From positions 558,001-622,000 of the forward strand of contig NZ_BCQS01000003.1 in the NCBI RefSeq assembly GCF_001552195.1: a DNA stretch of 64,000 nt, given 5' to 3'. Below are positions 37,240-46,364 of this stretch, piece by piece (position 1 is the first letter of the stretch; every line of letters begins with the position of its first letter). The position numbers and the translations under genes are program-made. The notes under the pieces were generated by a model. It ran no database searches and was not told the origin of the DNA. It worked only from the letters and a program-made list of their open reading frames with translations. The DNA comes from Actinomadura latina NBRC 106108. GTDB taxonomy: Bacteria; Actinomycetota; Actinomycetes; Streptosporangiales; Streptosporangiaceae.

Positions 37240-37899
37240 ATGAACGCGAGCCATGGCGAACCGCCGTACGAGCCCGCCGCGCAGCCTGGATCCCAGGGCG
37301 CGGCGCACCCGCCCGTGCCCGCCGGCCCGGGCCGTGGCGGTCAACCGCCAGGTCAGGCACCGGCACACTACCCGCCGGAGCAGCCGGCGCCTCCGCCCGT
37401 CTACCGGGCCGATCAGGCGTTCGCACCCGGCGGGGGCCTCCACTGGGCGCCCATTTCCCAACGCCACGCCTGGCACAGGCTTCTCAATGCCGTTCTCTGG
37501 GCGATACCCGTCGGCGCTGCGGGTGCGTTCATCGTGTGGAGGAACGGCGGCGCGATACCCGCCGCCATGTGGGTCGTCGCCGTGGTCCTGGGGGTCGCCC
37601 TCACCTGGCTGGTCGCCGAACTGGACCGCCGGACGTACGGCTATGCCGAGCGTGCGGACGACCTCATCGTCACGCACGGGGTGTTCGTCAAGCGGCTCAT
37701 CGTCGTCCCCTATGGGCGGATGCAGTTCGTGGACGTCACGGCAGGGCTCCTCGAACGGTGGATGGGGATCGCGACCGTCCGGATGCACACTGCCGCCGCG
37801 GCCACGGATGCGACCATTCCGAGTCTGCGCACCGCTGAGGCCGCTCTCCTGCGTGACCGTCTCGCGCAGAAGGGCGAGGAACGGAGCATGGGGCTATGA
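37240..37899 (+). CDS. PH-domain membrane protein (YdbS/DUF304 type)
   Basis: The 219-residue protein begins with a ~60-residue Pro/Gln/Ala-rich segment, then two membrane helices (about 85-103 and 106-124), then a bacterial PH domain 2 (about 130-205: LIVTHGVFVKRLIVVPYGRMQFVDV). It overlaps the next gene by 4 nt. YdbS/YdbT pairs in Bacillus affect resistance to certain antimicrobial peptides; transfer of that role is inference. Confidence 0.87.
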   Translation: MNASHGEPPYEPAAQPGSQGAAHPPVPAGPGRGGQPPGQAPAHYPPEQPAPPPVYRADQAFAPGGGLHWAPISQRHAWHRLLNAVLWAIPVGAAGAFIVWRNGGAIPAAMWVVAVVLGVALTWLVAELDRRTYGYAERADDLIVTHGVFVKRLIVVPYGRMQFVDVTAGLLERWMGIATVRMHTAAAATDATIPSLRTAEAALLRDRLAQKGEERSMGL

Positions 37900-39458
37900 G
37901 CGGCCCCTACGGCCCACCAGGACCGCCTGGCCCCGGACCCTACGGCCCGCCGGGACGGCCCGGTCCAGGACCTTACGGACCTCAAGGCCGTCCAGGGCCG
38001 CCTTACGGCCAGCCCCAGCCGCCATACGGGCAGCCCCAGCCGCCATACGGACCGCCTGGGCCGCCTCGATCGCCCGGCCCGCCGTATGGTCCGCCGCAGT
38101 CTCCTTACGGGTACGGCCCACCACCTGGCCGTCGTCCGCCGGTCCGCTTCTCTGAGGGCACGCACGGGCTTCACTGGGCTACGGCACCGCTGCGCGCCTT
38201 CATCTTCCTCATCATCTACTTCGTCCTGCTGGGCTTCCCTCTGCTCCTGACCCAGACCGAGGACGGCATCAAGCTGGCGCTCACCCCGGAGGTGATCCTC
38301 CGGTTCATCATCGTGACCATCCCCATGGGACTGATCGCGGTGGGGACGGGCCTGTGGACGTGGCTCGCACTCCGTTTCCGCATCGACAATGACGACCTCG
38401 TCGTCGAGACCGGCCTCCTCCGTAAGAACAAACGCCGTATACCGCTTTCACGCATCCAGGCCATCGACCTCGTCCGTCCGCTGGTGACGAGAGTGTTCGC
38501 CCTTGCGGAAGTGCGGGTGGAACTGGCCGGCGGTGAGCGGAGCGAGATCGCCCTCCGCTACCTGGGGCGGCAGTCCGCGCAGCAGCTGCGTGCGGAACTC
38601 CTCGCACGCGCCGCCGGACTGCCCGGCCACACGCCGGAGGCACCCGAACGTCACGTCTGGCGCGTCCCCTTCGGTGCGCTGGTCGCGTCTCTCCTCATAC
38701 GGCTGCCCGTCCTGGGGACGGCCCTGCTCTTCGTGGCCTCCCTCATCTTCCTCGTGATGTACGCCGAGGGCGGCATGCTGGCCGTCACCATCCCGGTCCT
38801 GCTCGGGCTCATCCGTGCCGTGATCGCACCCCTGGTGATGTACGCCAACTTCACGGTCGCCATGTCACCGGACGGGATCCGCCTGCGCTACGGGCTTCTG
38901 GAGACCCGCATGCAGACGCTTCCTCCGGGTCGCGTCCAGGCAGTCAGCATCGTCGAACCGCTGATCTGGCGAAGCCTCGGCTGGGCCCGGGTCGACGTCA
39001 CCGTCGCCGGCTACGCGGGCGAGCGCCAGGCGCTGTCCTCGACCCTTCTCCCCGTCGCGCCGCGGCACGTGGCCATGCACCTCGTCTCGCAGGTCTTCCC
39101 CGGGACGCAGGTCGACGGAGTTCCCCTCGTCCCCGCGTCGTCCAAGGCCGTGGCGATCGACCGCGCGGACGGGGCCGGTACCGACGACGTGGTCTTCGTG
39201 ACCCGCCATGGCTGGCCCTGCCGTCGGACCGATGTGATCGCCCACGCGCGCGCGCAGAGCGTCCGGCTCACCGCGAACCCGTTCCAGCGCCTCCTCGGCC
39301 TGGCCACCGTCCACGTGGACGCGCCCCCCGGCCCGGTGCAGGTAGCCGCCACCGACCGCGACCTCGGAGAGGCCCGAGCGATCGTCGAAAGCACCGTCCG
39401 CCGGGCCCTGGCCGCCCGCCGCCGCGGCGGCGGCGACCCCACCCACTGGGCCCGCTGA
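37896..39458 (+). CDS. PH-domain membrane protein (YdbT type)
   Basis: The 520-residue protein has a Pro/Gly/Tyr-rich N-terminus (about 1-88, repeated PPYG units), then two pairs of membrane helices, each followed by a PH-like domain (LVVETGLLRKNKRRIPLSRIQAIDLV; IRLRYGLLETRMQTLPPGRVQAVSIV), and a third, degenerate one at the C-terminus. It forms a coupled pair with the upstream YdbS-like gene and both probably assemble in the membrane. The exact function is unknown. Confidence 0.87.
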   Translation: MSGPYGPPGPPGPGPYGPPGRPGPGPYGPQGRPGPPYGQPQPPYGQPQPPYGPPGPPRSPGPPYGPPQSPYGYGPPPGRRPPVRFSEGTHGLHWATAPLRAFIFLIIYFVLLGFPLLLTQTEDGIKLALTPEVILRFIIVTIPMGLIAVGTGLWTWLALRFRIDNDDLVVETGLLRKNKRRIPLSRIQAIDLVRPLVTRVFALAEVRVELAGGERSEIALRYLGRQSAQQLRAELLARAAGLPGHTPEAPERHVWRVPFGALVASLLIRLPVLGTALLFVASLIFLVMYAEGGMLAVTIPVLLGLIRAVIAPLVMYANFTVAMSPDGIRLRYGLLETRMQTLPPGRVQAVSIVEPLIWRSLGWARVDVTVAGYAGERQALSSTLLPVAPRHVAMHLVSQVFPGTQVDGVPLVPASSKAVAIDRADGAGTDDVVFVTRHGWPCRRTDVIAHARAQSVRLTANPFQRLLGLATVHVDAPPGPVQVAATDRDLGEARAIVESTVRRALAARRRGGGDPTHWAR

Positions 39459-39639
39459 CGGCTTTTCCACAGAATCCCGTTCTACTTCCATGCCTTCGCG
39501 CCGCCCCCGACCATGGACACCGGTCGGCCCGATGCCGGGCCGACCGCCCATCGAGGGAGGCGAAGGAGCCATGCTGTCAACCACCCGGTCCCCCGGCCGT
39601 GCCGCCGCGTGCGGTGCCGGAGCGTGCTCGGCGAATCAG

Positions 39640-40404
39640 TCAGGAGTGCCAGGGGGCTACTGCGGTCGCATGGAAGTACGTGTCGCCGAAGGGGATCTTC
39701 TGCGGCGTGAAGGCGATCTTGCCGGGGCAGAGGCCGCGGTCGCGCAGGTCACTGACGATCTGCGGCACCGCGTCGACGGACGCCTGGGCCCAGTCGTGCA
39801 TGAGGATGATGCCGCCCGGCTGGAGTGTGCGTGCGGCCGCCACGATCTCGTCGGTGCCGGCTCCTGCCCAGTCCCGGGAGTCGACCGTCCACAGGACTTC
39901 CAGGACTCTCAGGCGAGCCTCGTCCCTCCGGACCTGGTCGTTCGTCTCTCCGTAGGGCGGCCGGAAGAGCGTGGGCCACCGGCCGGTGAACCGGCGCAGG
40001 GTCAGCTGGGTGCCGAGGATCTCCCTGAACGCGCCGGGTTTTCCCAGCTGTGGGAGATGCGGATGGGTGTTCGTGTGGTTGCCGATCCACATCCCGGCGC
40101 GCTTCTCCGCGCGGACGAGGTCGGGGCGGGCCTCGGCGTTGTTGCCCTGGTTGAAGAACGTGGCCCGGGCGCCGGCGTCGCGCAGCCTGTCCAGGAGAGT
40201 CGGCAACGTCGCGGCGGTAGGCCCGTCATCGTAGGTGAGCGCCACGTACCCGTTGGGGCAGCGCCGGTTCGAGTGCTCGCCGGTGACGGCCGCATGCCCG
40301 GCGGCCGGAGTCATCGCGACGGCGGCCGCAGCGGCGGCCACCACCGCGGTCGAGGAGGCCGCCATACGGTGAGCCCGGGCGGACGAACGCGGGATCTTGA
40401 CCAT
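39640..40404 (-). CDS. Secreted polysaccharide deacetylase (NodB domain)
   Basis: The 254-residue protein has a signal peptide (Ala-rich, ending near GHAA) and a NodB domain with all five motifs: TYDDGP (catalytic base and metal Asp), HTNTHPHL (metal His pair), RPPYGE, DSRDW and ILMHD. It removes acetyl groups from an extracellular polysaccharide such as chitin, xylan or peptidoglycan; which one is not readable. The second of two adjacent ATGs (40404) is chosen because GGAG spacing is better. It is divergent from the SGNH hydrolase, sharing TCGA-centred palindromes. Confidence 0.9.
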   Translation of the reverse strand: MVKIPRSSARAHRMAASSTAVVAAAAAAVAMTPAAGHAAVTGEHSNRRCPNGYVALTYDDGPTAATLPTLLDRLRDAGARATFFNQGNNAEARPDLVRAEKRAGMWIGNHTNTHPHLPQLGKPGAFREILGTQLTLRRFTGRWPTLFRPPYGETNDQVRRDEARLRVLEVLWTVDSRDWAGAGTDEIVAAARTLQPGGIILMHDWAQASVDAVPQIVSDLRDRGLCPGKIAFTPQKIPFGDTYFHATAVAPWHS

Positions 40405-40537
40405 CATTGCTCCGCTGAACGAGAAGGCCGGTCTGACGACCGGCAACTGGATGGGCGAACGCGGACGGCCGGCGCCATCGCGTCGAAGGGGTGATGGGCG
40501 GGCCGGGTGTGGCGGGGGCGGGTGGCGGGTGGCGGTA

Positions 40538-40743
40538 AAGTTTCGAAACTTATCGGCCCGTTTCCTCGGTAACGTACGCCGCCAGGTGGGCGAGGTCAAT
40601 GGGGCTTCTGAGCTTTGAGGAGGGCGCATTCCTCTGAATCCGGGGCGGATCTGGGCTCCAGAGGCTTCGGGAAGTTGTTCTTGACTCGCCGTTCTGCGCG
40701 GCGTACGTTCAGCCGGAAGTTCGAAACTGACCGAAAGTTTTCG
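40538..40743. promoter_or_regulatory. Cluster of TTTCGAAA-type palindromes between two divergent secreted-hydrolase genes
   Basis: Within the 379-bp divergent gap (40405-40783) are AAGTTTCGAAACTT (40538-40551, perfect palindrome), AAGTTCGAAACT (40717-40728) and CGAAA-GT-TTTCG (40732-40743). They resemble the CGAA/TTCG inverted repeats reported, as I recall, for xylan- or xylose-responsive repressors of streptomycetes. The gap contains no gene. Coregulation of both flanking hydrolases is inference. Confidence 0.65.
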
Positions 40744-40783
40744 AATAGTTCGCCTCGTTCGCGGAGTCGATCGGAGACCTGTG

Positions 40784-42184
40784 GTGAGACGCTTTCCGCT
40801 TGTCCACGCCGGACGCCCGAGAGTCGGCGCGCTCGCACAACGCGTGAACATGAGCCCCGCCGGCCGGCTCGTCGCCGTGCTCCTGCTCGCGGTTGCCCTC
40901 GTCGCCGCGTCGTTAACGGGCGCGGAGGGCGATTCCCGCACCGCCGGCGGTCATGCAGCGCCGAAGATGGGCGGCCACTGGGTCGGCAGCTGGGTGTCGA
41001 TGCCGCAGCTGACCGAGCCGGGGAACATGCCTCCTCCGCCGTTCACACAGGACGACAAGGTCTTCGACGACGCGACGCTGCGGCAGACCATCCGTGTCGC
41101 CGTCGGCGGCCGGAACCTGCGGCTGCGGTTCTCCAACGCGTTCGGCGGCGCAGCGCTCCCCATCACCAAGGTCTCAGTGGCGCTGCCGGCCGGCGGGCAG
41201 GCGGGCGTCGGCTCGATCGAGCCGGAGACGTCCCGTCCCGTGACCTTCCACGGCCGTTCTTCCGTCCTGATCCCGGTCGGCGCGCAGATGGTCTCCGACC
41301 CGCTGAAGTTCCCGGTGGCGCCGCGGTCGGTCCTGACGGTGACTGTCTATCTGGCGGACGGCCAGGCTTCGACCGACATCACGTCCCACCCCGGCTCGCG
41401 GACCACGTCCTACATGCTGGCAGGTGACCACGTCGGGGACACCGACCTGCCCGGCGCCACCCGCGCCGACCACTGGTACTTCCTGAGCGGCCTCGAGGTG
41501 TGGGCCAGGTCCTCCACAGCGGCGGCCGTCATGCTCGGCGACTCCCTCACCGACGGCCGGGGCTCCACCACCAACCGGAACGACCGATGGCCGGACCAGC
41601 TCCTGGACCGCCTGCAGTCTCATCCGTCCACGTCCGACATCGCGATCGTGAACCAGGCCGCCGGCGGCAACCGCGTCCTCAACGACGGGCTCGGCCCCAA
41701 CGTCCTCGCCCGGCTCGACCGCGACGTGCTGGCGCAGAGCGGCGTCGAATGGCTGGTCGTCTTCGAAGGTGTCAACGACATCGGCACTGCCGAAGCGGCA
41801 CCGGAAGCACAGAAGCAGGTCGCGGACAGCCTGATCGCGGCCTATGACCAGATCATCGTCCGCGCACACGCGCAGGGCATCCGGGTGTACGGCGCGACGC
41901 TGACCCCGTTCGGAGGCAACACCATGTACGACGACCCGGACGGGTACCGGGAGGGGGCGCGCGAGACCGTCAACACCTGGATCCGCACGAGCCACCGCTT
42001 CGACGCCGTGATCGACTTCGACCGCGCGGCACGCGACCCGTCCGATCCCGGCCGGCTGCTCCCCGCCTACGACGTCGGTGACCACCTGCACCTGAACCCG
42101 GCCGGATACAAGGCCCTGGCCGACGCCGTCCCCGCCGGGCTCTTCCGGCACAGGGCACTTCCGCCGACGTTCGCCTTCAACTAG
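40784..42184 (+). CDS. Secreted SGNH/GDSL hydrolase
   Basis: The 466-residue protein has a long signal peptide (Arg-rich start, hydrophobic core VAVLLLAVALVAASL), an N-terminal beta-rich domain (about 60-235) and a C-terminal SGNH hydrolase domain. Block I is AVMLGDSLTDG (nucleophile Ser), block II NQAAGGNR, block III FEGVNDIG and block V DHLHLNPAGY (catalytic Asp/His). Family members act as esterases on sugars or lipids; an acetylxylan-esterase-like role would fit the divergent NodB deacetylase but is not proven. The GTG at 40784 has GGAG 7 nt upstream; ATG 40850 would shorten the signal. Confidence 0.9.
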   Translation: MRRFPLVHAGRPRVGALAQRVNMSPAGRLVAVLLLAVALVAASLTGAEGDSRTAGGHAAPKMGGHWVGSWVSMPQLTEPGNMPPPPFTQDDKVFDDATLRQTIRVAVGGRNLRLRFSNAFGGAALPITKVSVALPAGGQAGVGSIEPETSRPVTFHGRSSVLIPVGAQMVSDPLKFPVAPRSVLTVTVYLADGQASTDITSHPGSRTTSYMLAGDHVGDTDLPGATRADHWYFLSGLEVWARSSTAAAVMLGDSLTDGRGSTTNRNDRWPDQLLDRLQSHPSTSDIAIVNQAAGGNRVLNDGLGPNVLARLDRDVLAQSGVEWLVVFEGVNDIGTAEAAPEAQKQVADSLIAAYDQIIVRAHAQGIRVYGATLTPFGGNTMYDDPDGYREGARETVNTWIRTSHRFDAVIDFDRAARDPSDPGRLLPAYDVGDHLHLNPAGYKALADAVPAGLFRHRALPPTFAFN

Positions 42185-42271
42185 GAACGGAAGGCCGTTT
42201 GGGGCGGGAGGGCCGGTGGCGCGTCCCCGTGGGACCAGAAGGCCGAATAGGGCGGGAAGGTCGATGGCGCG
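42185..42271. repeat. Two imperfect ~47-bp direct repeats after the SGNH hydrolase gene
   Basis: Segments starting near 42185 and 42232 share GAAGGCCG, GGGCGGGA and GATGGCGCGT/GGTGGCGCGT with about 80% identity by eye. No coding frame is seen in the 42185-42465 gap. The role is unknown. Confidence 0.5.
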
Positions 42272-42390
42272 TACACGGCGGTCGTGTCGTCTGTCCGTTC
42301 CGATGTGAGCCCGCCAGCCGCCGCGGGACCGGGTCGGCCGAGTAGTGGGAGCAGACGGTGACCCGAGCCAACCGGTGGCTGGCGCCCCGC

Positions 42391-42430
42391 CGCGGAGCCC
42401 TCCTCGCATCACCGCGAGGAGGGCTCCGCG
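42391..42430. terminator. Strong stem-loop upstream of the P450 gene
   Basis: A perfect 17-bp inverted repeat, CGCGGAGCCCTCCTCGC and its complement, flanks a 6-nt loop 35 bp before the P450 start. It may terminate transcription from the hydrolase gene; there is no T-run. Confidence 0.7.
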
Positions 42431-42465
42431 CGCCATGGAGGACCGGATGCGCATATCTTCGGCAC

Positions 42466-43674
42466 ATGAGTGATGCGGCATATGACCCCTGGGCCCCGGA
42501 GTTCGTGGCGGACCCCTATCCGGCGTTCGAGCGGCTCCGCGCCGAACGGCCGGTGTTCTTCCATGAGCCCACCGGCCAGTGGGTGATCAGCCGGTACGAG
42601 GACGTCGACGCGCTGCTGCGGGACCGCCGGCTCGGACGGTCGTATCTCCACATCGCGAGCCACGAGGAGTTCGGGCGGCCGGCGGAGGCCGACTTCCTCG
42701 CACCGTTCTGGGACCTGATCCGCGCCGGGATGCTGGACGTGGAGCCGCCCGTCCACACCCGGCTGCGGCGCCTGGTGTCCAAGGCGTTCACCGCCCGGAT
42801 GGTGGAGGGGCTGCGGCCGACGATCAGGCGGCTCGCCGGCGAACTGGCCGAGGCCCTGGCCGTCAAGGGCGGCGGCGACCTGCTCGCCGAGGTCGCTGAG
42901 CCGCTGCCGGTGAACGTGATCGCCGAGATGCTCGGCGTCCCCGTCGAGGACCGGCACCTGCTCCGCCCGTGGTCGGCCGGCATCTGCGGCATGTACGAAC
43001 TGAACCCGCCGGAGGAGGTGCAGCGCGCGGCGGTCCGTGCCGCCGTCGAGTTCTCCGACTACCTGCGCGATCTCGCGCGCACCCGGCGGGCCGAGCCGCG
43101 CGACGACCTGATCACCGCGCTGGCCCAGGTCGTGGACGAGGGCGACCGGCTCACCGAGGACGAACTGATCGGCACCTGCGTCCTGCTGCTCAACGCCGGG
43201 CACGAGGCCACGGTCAACGCGACCGGCAACGGCTGGTGGTCGCTGTTCCGCAACCCCGGTGAGCTGGAGCGTCTCCGCGCCGACCCGTCGCTCATCCCCA
43301 CGGCCGTCGAGGAGTTGCTGCGCTACGACACCCCGGCGCCCATGTTCGAACGCTGGGTCCTGGAGGACATCACGGTCGCCGGCGTCGACATCCCCCGCGG
43401 CTCCGAGGTGGCGCTGCAGTTCGCGTCCGCCAACCGGGACCCTGAGGTGTTCGCCGACCCGAACCGCTTCGACCTGTCCCGTGACCCGAACCCGCACATC
43501 ACGTTCGGGCTCGGCATCCACTACTGCTTGGGCGCCCCGCTGGCACGCATCGAGCTCGCGGAGTCGTTCGGTGCACTCCTCCGCGTGGCACCGGATCTCC
43601 GCCTGTCCGCGGAGCCGAAGTGGAAGCCCGGCTACGTCCTGCGCGGCCTGCAGGCCCTCCACGTGGAACGCTGA
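42466..43674 (+). CDS. Cytochrome P450 (bacterial class I type)
   Basis: The 402-residue heme monooxygenase has the I-helix LLLNAGHEATVN, the K-helix ExxR in EELLRYD, and the heme-binding loop FGLGIHYCLGAPLAR. The usual acidic-alcohol pair of the I-helix is Glu-Ala-Thr. It hydroxylates an unknown substrate with electrons from a ferredoxin not encoded nearby. ATG 42466 gives the standard start SDAAYDPWAPEFVADPYP. Confidence 0.94.
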   Translation: MSDAAYDPWAPEFVADPYPAFERLRAERPVFFHEPTGQWVISRYEDVDALLRDRRLGRSYLHIASHEEFGRPAEADFLAPFWDLIRAGMLDVEPPVHTRLRRLVSKAFTARMVEGLRPTIRRLAGELAEALAVKGGGDLLAEVAEPLPVNVIAEMLGVPVEDRHLLRPWSAGICGMYELNPPEEVQRAAVRAAVEFSDYLRDLARTRRAEPRDDLITALAQVVDEGDRLTEDELIGTCVLLLNAGHEATVNATGNGWWSLFRNPGELERLRADPSLIPTAVEELLRYDTPAPMFERWVLEDITVAGVDIPRGSEVALQFASANRDPEVFADPNRFDLSRDPNPHITFGLGIHYCLGAPLARIELAESFGALLRVAPDLRLSAEPKWKPGYVLRGLQALHVER

Positions 43675-44017
43675 CCCTTCCCGACCATGCGACCCCTGCT
43701 CAAGCGGTTTCGACTCCCGCGACCCACCGCGCACTGACCCGCGGACGACGCCGGACGCACCTCCAACGGCGGCCCAGCCGCATGCTTGCCTACCGAAGCG
43801 CGAAAGGTCTTCCGACCCGCCGCCATACCCCCACGGAGGGGTGTTCCGTATCGGACGGTGGGAGGCCCGTGGGAGCTCCGGCCCCCGCTTATGGAGCCTG
43901 CGCCCGCCTGTGTCGTTCGCTTATCGGAGGGCAGGTGGAGCGGTGGCTCGGGGTTCACGTGCGGCGTTTGCTTGTCGGGTGGTGTGGCCGGGAGGACGTT
44001 GCCTTCGGAGACCCTTG
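43675..44017. other. Convergent intergenic region, 343 bp
   Basis: It lies between the 3' ends of the P450 and methyltransferase genes. Short frames exist on both strands but none has a domain, a ribosome site or sensible codon use. No strong terminator stem was found. Confidence 0.4.
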
Positions 44018-45031
44018 CTACTGCGAGAGGACGGCCGGGACGGGGATGCCAACGGTTTGGGTCAGCCAGCCGAAGCCGCCCAGGCCCGCTGTGTCCGTGA
44101 GTTCGGCGTCCTCGCCGGCATGGCAGAGGGCGGCGAGGTAGGCGCGGGGGTCGCGGTGGGCCAGGTCCAGCGGCGGGCGGGTGCCGGAGAGGCCGAGGGC
44201 GCGCAGGGCGTCGCGCTGGGTGGTGAGCAGCGTGGATGTGGCGCCGGCGCGTTCCCCCGCGGTGGTGCAGGCGTCCAGCGCGACGTGGGCGGTGACGTCG
44301 CATGATCCGTCCGGGACGGCGGGCACGGTGGCGCCGTCGCGGTAGCCGGTCAGCGTCCCGTACACGGGGCGGGCTTCGCGCGAGTGCGAGTAGTCGACGG
44401 CGAGCGCCAGCCCGCGCGACAGCCGTCCGATCACCGAGGCCCAGGCGTTGCAGCGGGGGTGGCCGATCTCGGCGCGGTCCCCGGGTTCGCTGAGCGGCCA
44501 CCAGCGCTCCAGCCACTCGCCGTCCTCGGTGGACGGCGGGGGGCCGATGCGTTCGCTGCCGGTGGACGGGTCGACGAGCACGGTCCGGACACCGTCCGGG
44601 GTGCGTTCGACCACGTCCAGCGGCACATTGTCGAGCCACTCGTTCGCCACGGCCAGCCCCGTGATGCGGTGGGGCAGGTCCGGCCGCCAGATGATCTGGG
44701 ACGGGACGTCGGCGGGGCGGGGCGCGATCTCCACCGCCGTCGGGGCGAGCCGAGGCGCCAGATCGGCGGGCGCACCGGCGAGGATGTTGCTCAGCAGCCG
44801 GCCGGATCCGGCGCCGATGTCGACGATGTCCAGCCGGTCCGGACGCCCGAGCAGGGCGTCCACCTCGACGAGCAGGCGGATGATGGCGGCGGCGAAGCGG
44901 GGGGAGGCGTGCACCGAGGTGCGGAAGTGCTCCGCCGGCCGTTCCCCGCGCCGGTAGAAGCCGTCCTCCCCGTACAGCGCGCGCTCCATCGCCGTGCGCC
45001 ATGTCAGCCATTCGGAAACCAACGCCGCCAC
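44018..45031 (-). CDS. SAM-dependent methyltransferase, MidA/DUF185 family
   Basis: The 337-residue protein has the SAM-binding motif I LDIVDIGAGSGRLLSN and family landmarks: GEDGFYRRGERPAEHFRTSVHAS near the start, VANEWLDNVPLDVV (the family's N-E-x-x-D block) and AVDYSHSREARP. Mitochondrial relatives methylate an Arg of the complex I subunit NDUFS2, the NuoD homologue. A nuoD copy lies 7 kb away, an interesting but unproven link. The GTG at 45031 gives the usual N-terminus; no strong ribosome site is seen. Confidence 0.87.
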   Translation of the reverse strand: MAALVSEWLTWRTAMERALYGEDGFYRRGERPAEHFRTSVHASPRFAAAIIRLLVEVDALLGRPDRLDIVDIGAGSGRLLSNILAGAPADLAPRLAPTAVEIAPRPADVPSQIIWRPDLPHRITGLAVANEWLDNVPLDVVERTPDGVRTVLVDPSTGSERIGPPPSTEDGEWLERWWPLSEPGDRAEIGHPRCNAWASVIGRLSRGLALAVDYSHSREARPVYGTLTGYRDGATVPAVPDGSCDVTAHVALDACTTAGERAGATSTLLTTQRDALRALGLSGTRPPLDLAHRDPRAYLAALCHAGEDAELTDTAGLGGFGWLTQTVGIPVPAVLSQ

Positions 45032-45194
45032 GCTTGTGACGTTACCGCGAGCGGCACCTTCTGCCGCGCCATCCGCCCGAGCCCCGTGCGTGCACTGTGG
45101 CGGCTGCTTGTGCCGGGGTGGCCATCCTTGGGGTGGAGGTGGGTCCGACCTGGGACTGATCCCGGGCTGACCAGCGCGTACGTACCCTGTCGGC

Positions 45195-46364
45195 ATGGTG
45201 GCGAGCGTGTGGGAGTGGCTGCGCTGCAAGAAACCGCTGGTCGACGCGTTCTTCGCGCTCCCGATCATGTTGATCTCCGTGCCCACGATGCTGGGCGGGG
45301 CGTACGGGATGGGGGTGCGGTCGTACGCGTTGGTCACGGTTCTGCTCACCGTGCCGCTCGTCCTGCGCCGGACCTACCCACGTTCGGTGTTCGCAGTGGT
45401 CGCGCTGGTCTCGTTCGTCCAGTGCCTGGCGGACGTGGAGCCGGTGCAGGCGAACATCGCCGTCCTCATGGGGATCTACACCGTCACGGCCGGTTTCTCG
45501 TTCCGCTGGGGGACCGCGTCGGCGCTGGTCGGGATGGTCGGTGCAGGCATGGCCGCCTGGCGGTACTCGTCGGGCACCGACGACCGCAAGTACGCGTTCC
45601 TGATGCTGACGGTGCTGGTGGCGGGTGTCTACGTGCTCGGCCTGCACATGCGGACGCGGCGTGCCTACCTGCATTCGGTCGAGGAGCGGGCTGAGCGGCT
45701 GGAGCGCGAACGCGACAACGAGGTCAAGGTGGCCATGGCCGCCGAACGGGCCCGTATCGCGCGTGAGCTGCACGATGTCGTGGCGCACAACGTCAGCGTG
45801 ATCGTGGTGCAGGCCGACGGCGCGTCCTACGCGATCGAGACCGATGTGGAACGGGCAAGGCAGGCGCTCGACACGATCTCCTCGACGGGGCGGCTGGCGC
45901 TCGCGGAGATGCGGAGGCTCCTCGGCGTGCTGCGCGAGGACGACGACGCCGGGGCGTTCGCGCCGCAGCCCGGGGTGGCCGAGATCGACGACCTGGTGGA
46001 GCAGGTCCGTGCGTCCGGGCTCGCGGTGACGTACGAGGTGGACGGGACTCCGGCGGCCATGTCGGAGGGGCGGCAGCTCACCGTCTTCCGGATCGTCCAG
46101 GAGGCGCTGACCAATACGCTCAAGCACGGAGGGCCGCGGGTGCACGTGTCCGTCCGGCTTCGTTACACGGACGACGCGCTGCAGATCCGGGTGGCGGACG
46201 ACGGGCGCGGCGCGGCGGCCTTCGACGACGGCCGCGGCCACGGCCTCGCCGGAATGCGGGAACGCGTCGCCGTGTACGGGGGCGATGTCCGTGCGAGCCC
46301 CCGTCCGGGCGGGGGCTTCGAGGTGGTCGCGGAGATCCCGGTACGCGAGGAGGTCGCGGCATGA
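45195..46364 (+). CDS. Sensor histidine kinase, NarL-type (HisKA_3)
   Basis: The 389-residue protein has four to five N-terminal membrane helices (about 15-145), a dimerisation helix with the phospho-acceptor His in RIARELHDVVAHNVSV, and an ATPase domain with the N box VQEALTNTLKHG, the G1 box VADDGRG and the GHGLAGMRERV lid. It overlaps the response-regulator gene by 4 nt. Such pairs often sense membrane or envelope stress and control the ABC exporter next to them. Confidence 0.95.
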   Translation: MVASVWEWLRCKKPLVDAFFALPIMLISVPTMLGGAYGMGVRSYALVTVLLTVPLVLRRTYPRSVFAVVALVSFVQCLADVEPVQANIAVLMGIYTVTAGFSFRWGTASALVGMVGAGMAAWRYSSGTDDRKYAFLMLTVLVAGVYVLGLHMRTRRAYLHSVEERAERLERERDNEVKVAMAAERARIARELHDVVAHNVSVIVVQADGASYAIETDVERARQALDTISSTGRLALAEMRRLLGVLREDDDAGAFAPQPGVAEIDDLVEQVRASGLAVTYEVDGTPAAMSEGRQLTVFRIVQEALTNTLKHGGPRVHVSVRLRYTDDALQIRVADDGRGAAAFDDGRGHGLAGMRERVAVYGGDVRASPRPGGGFEVVAEIPVREEVAA

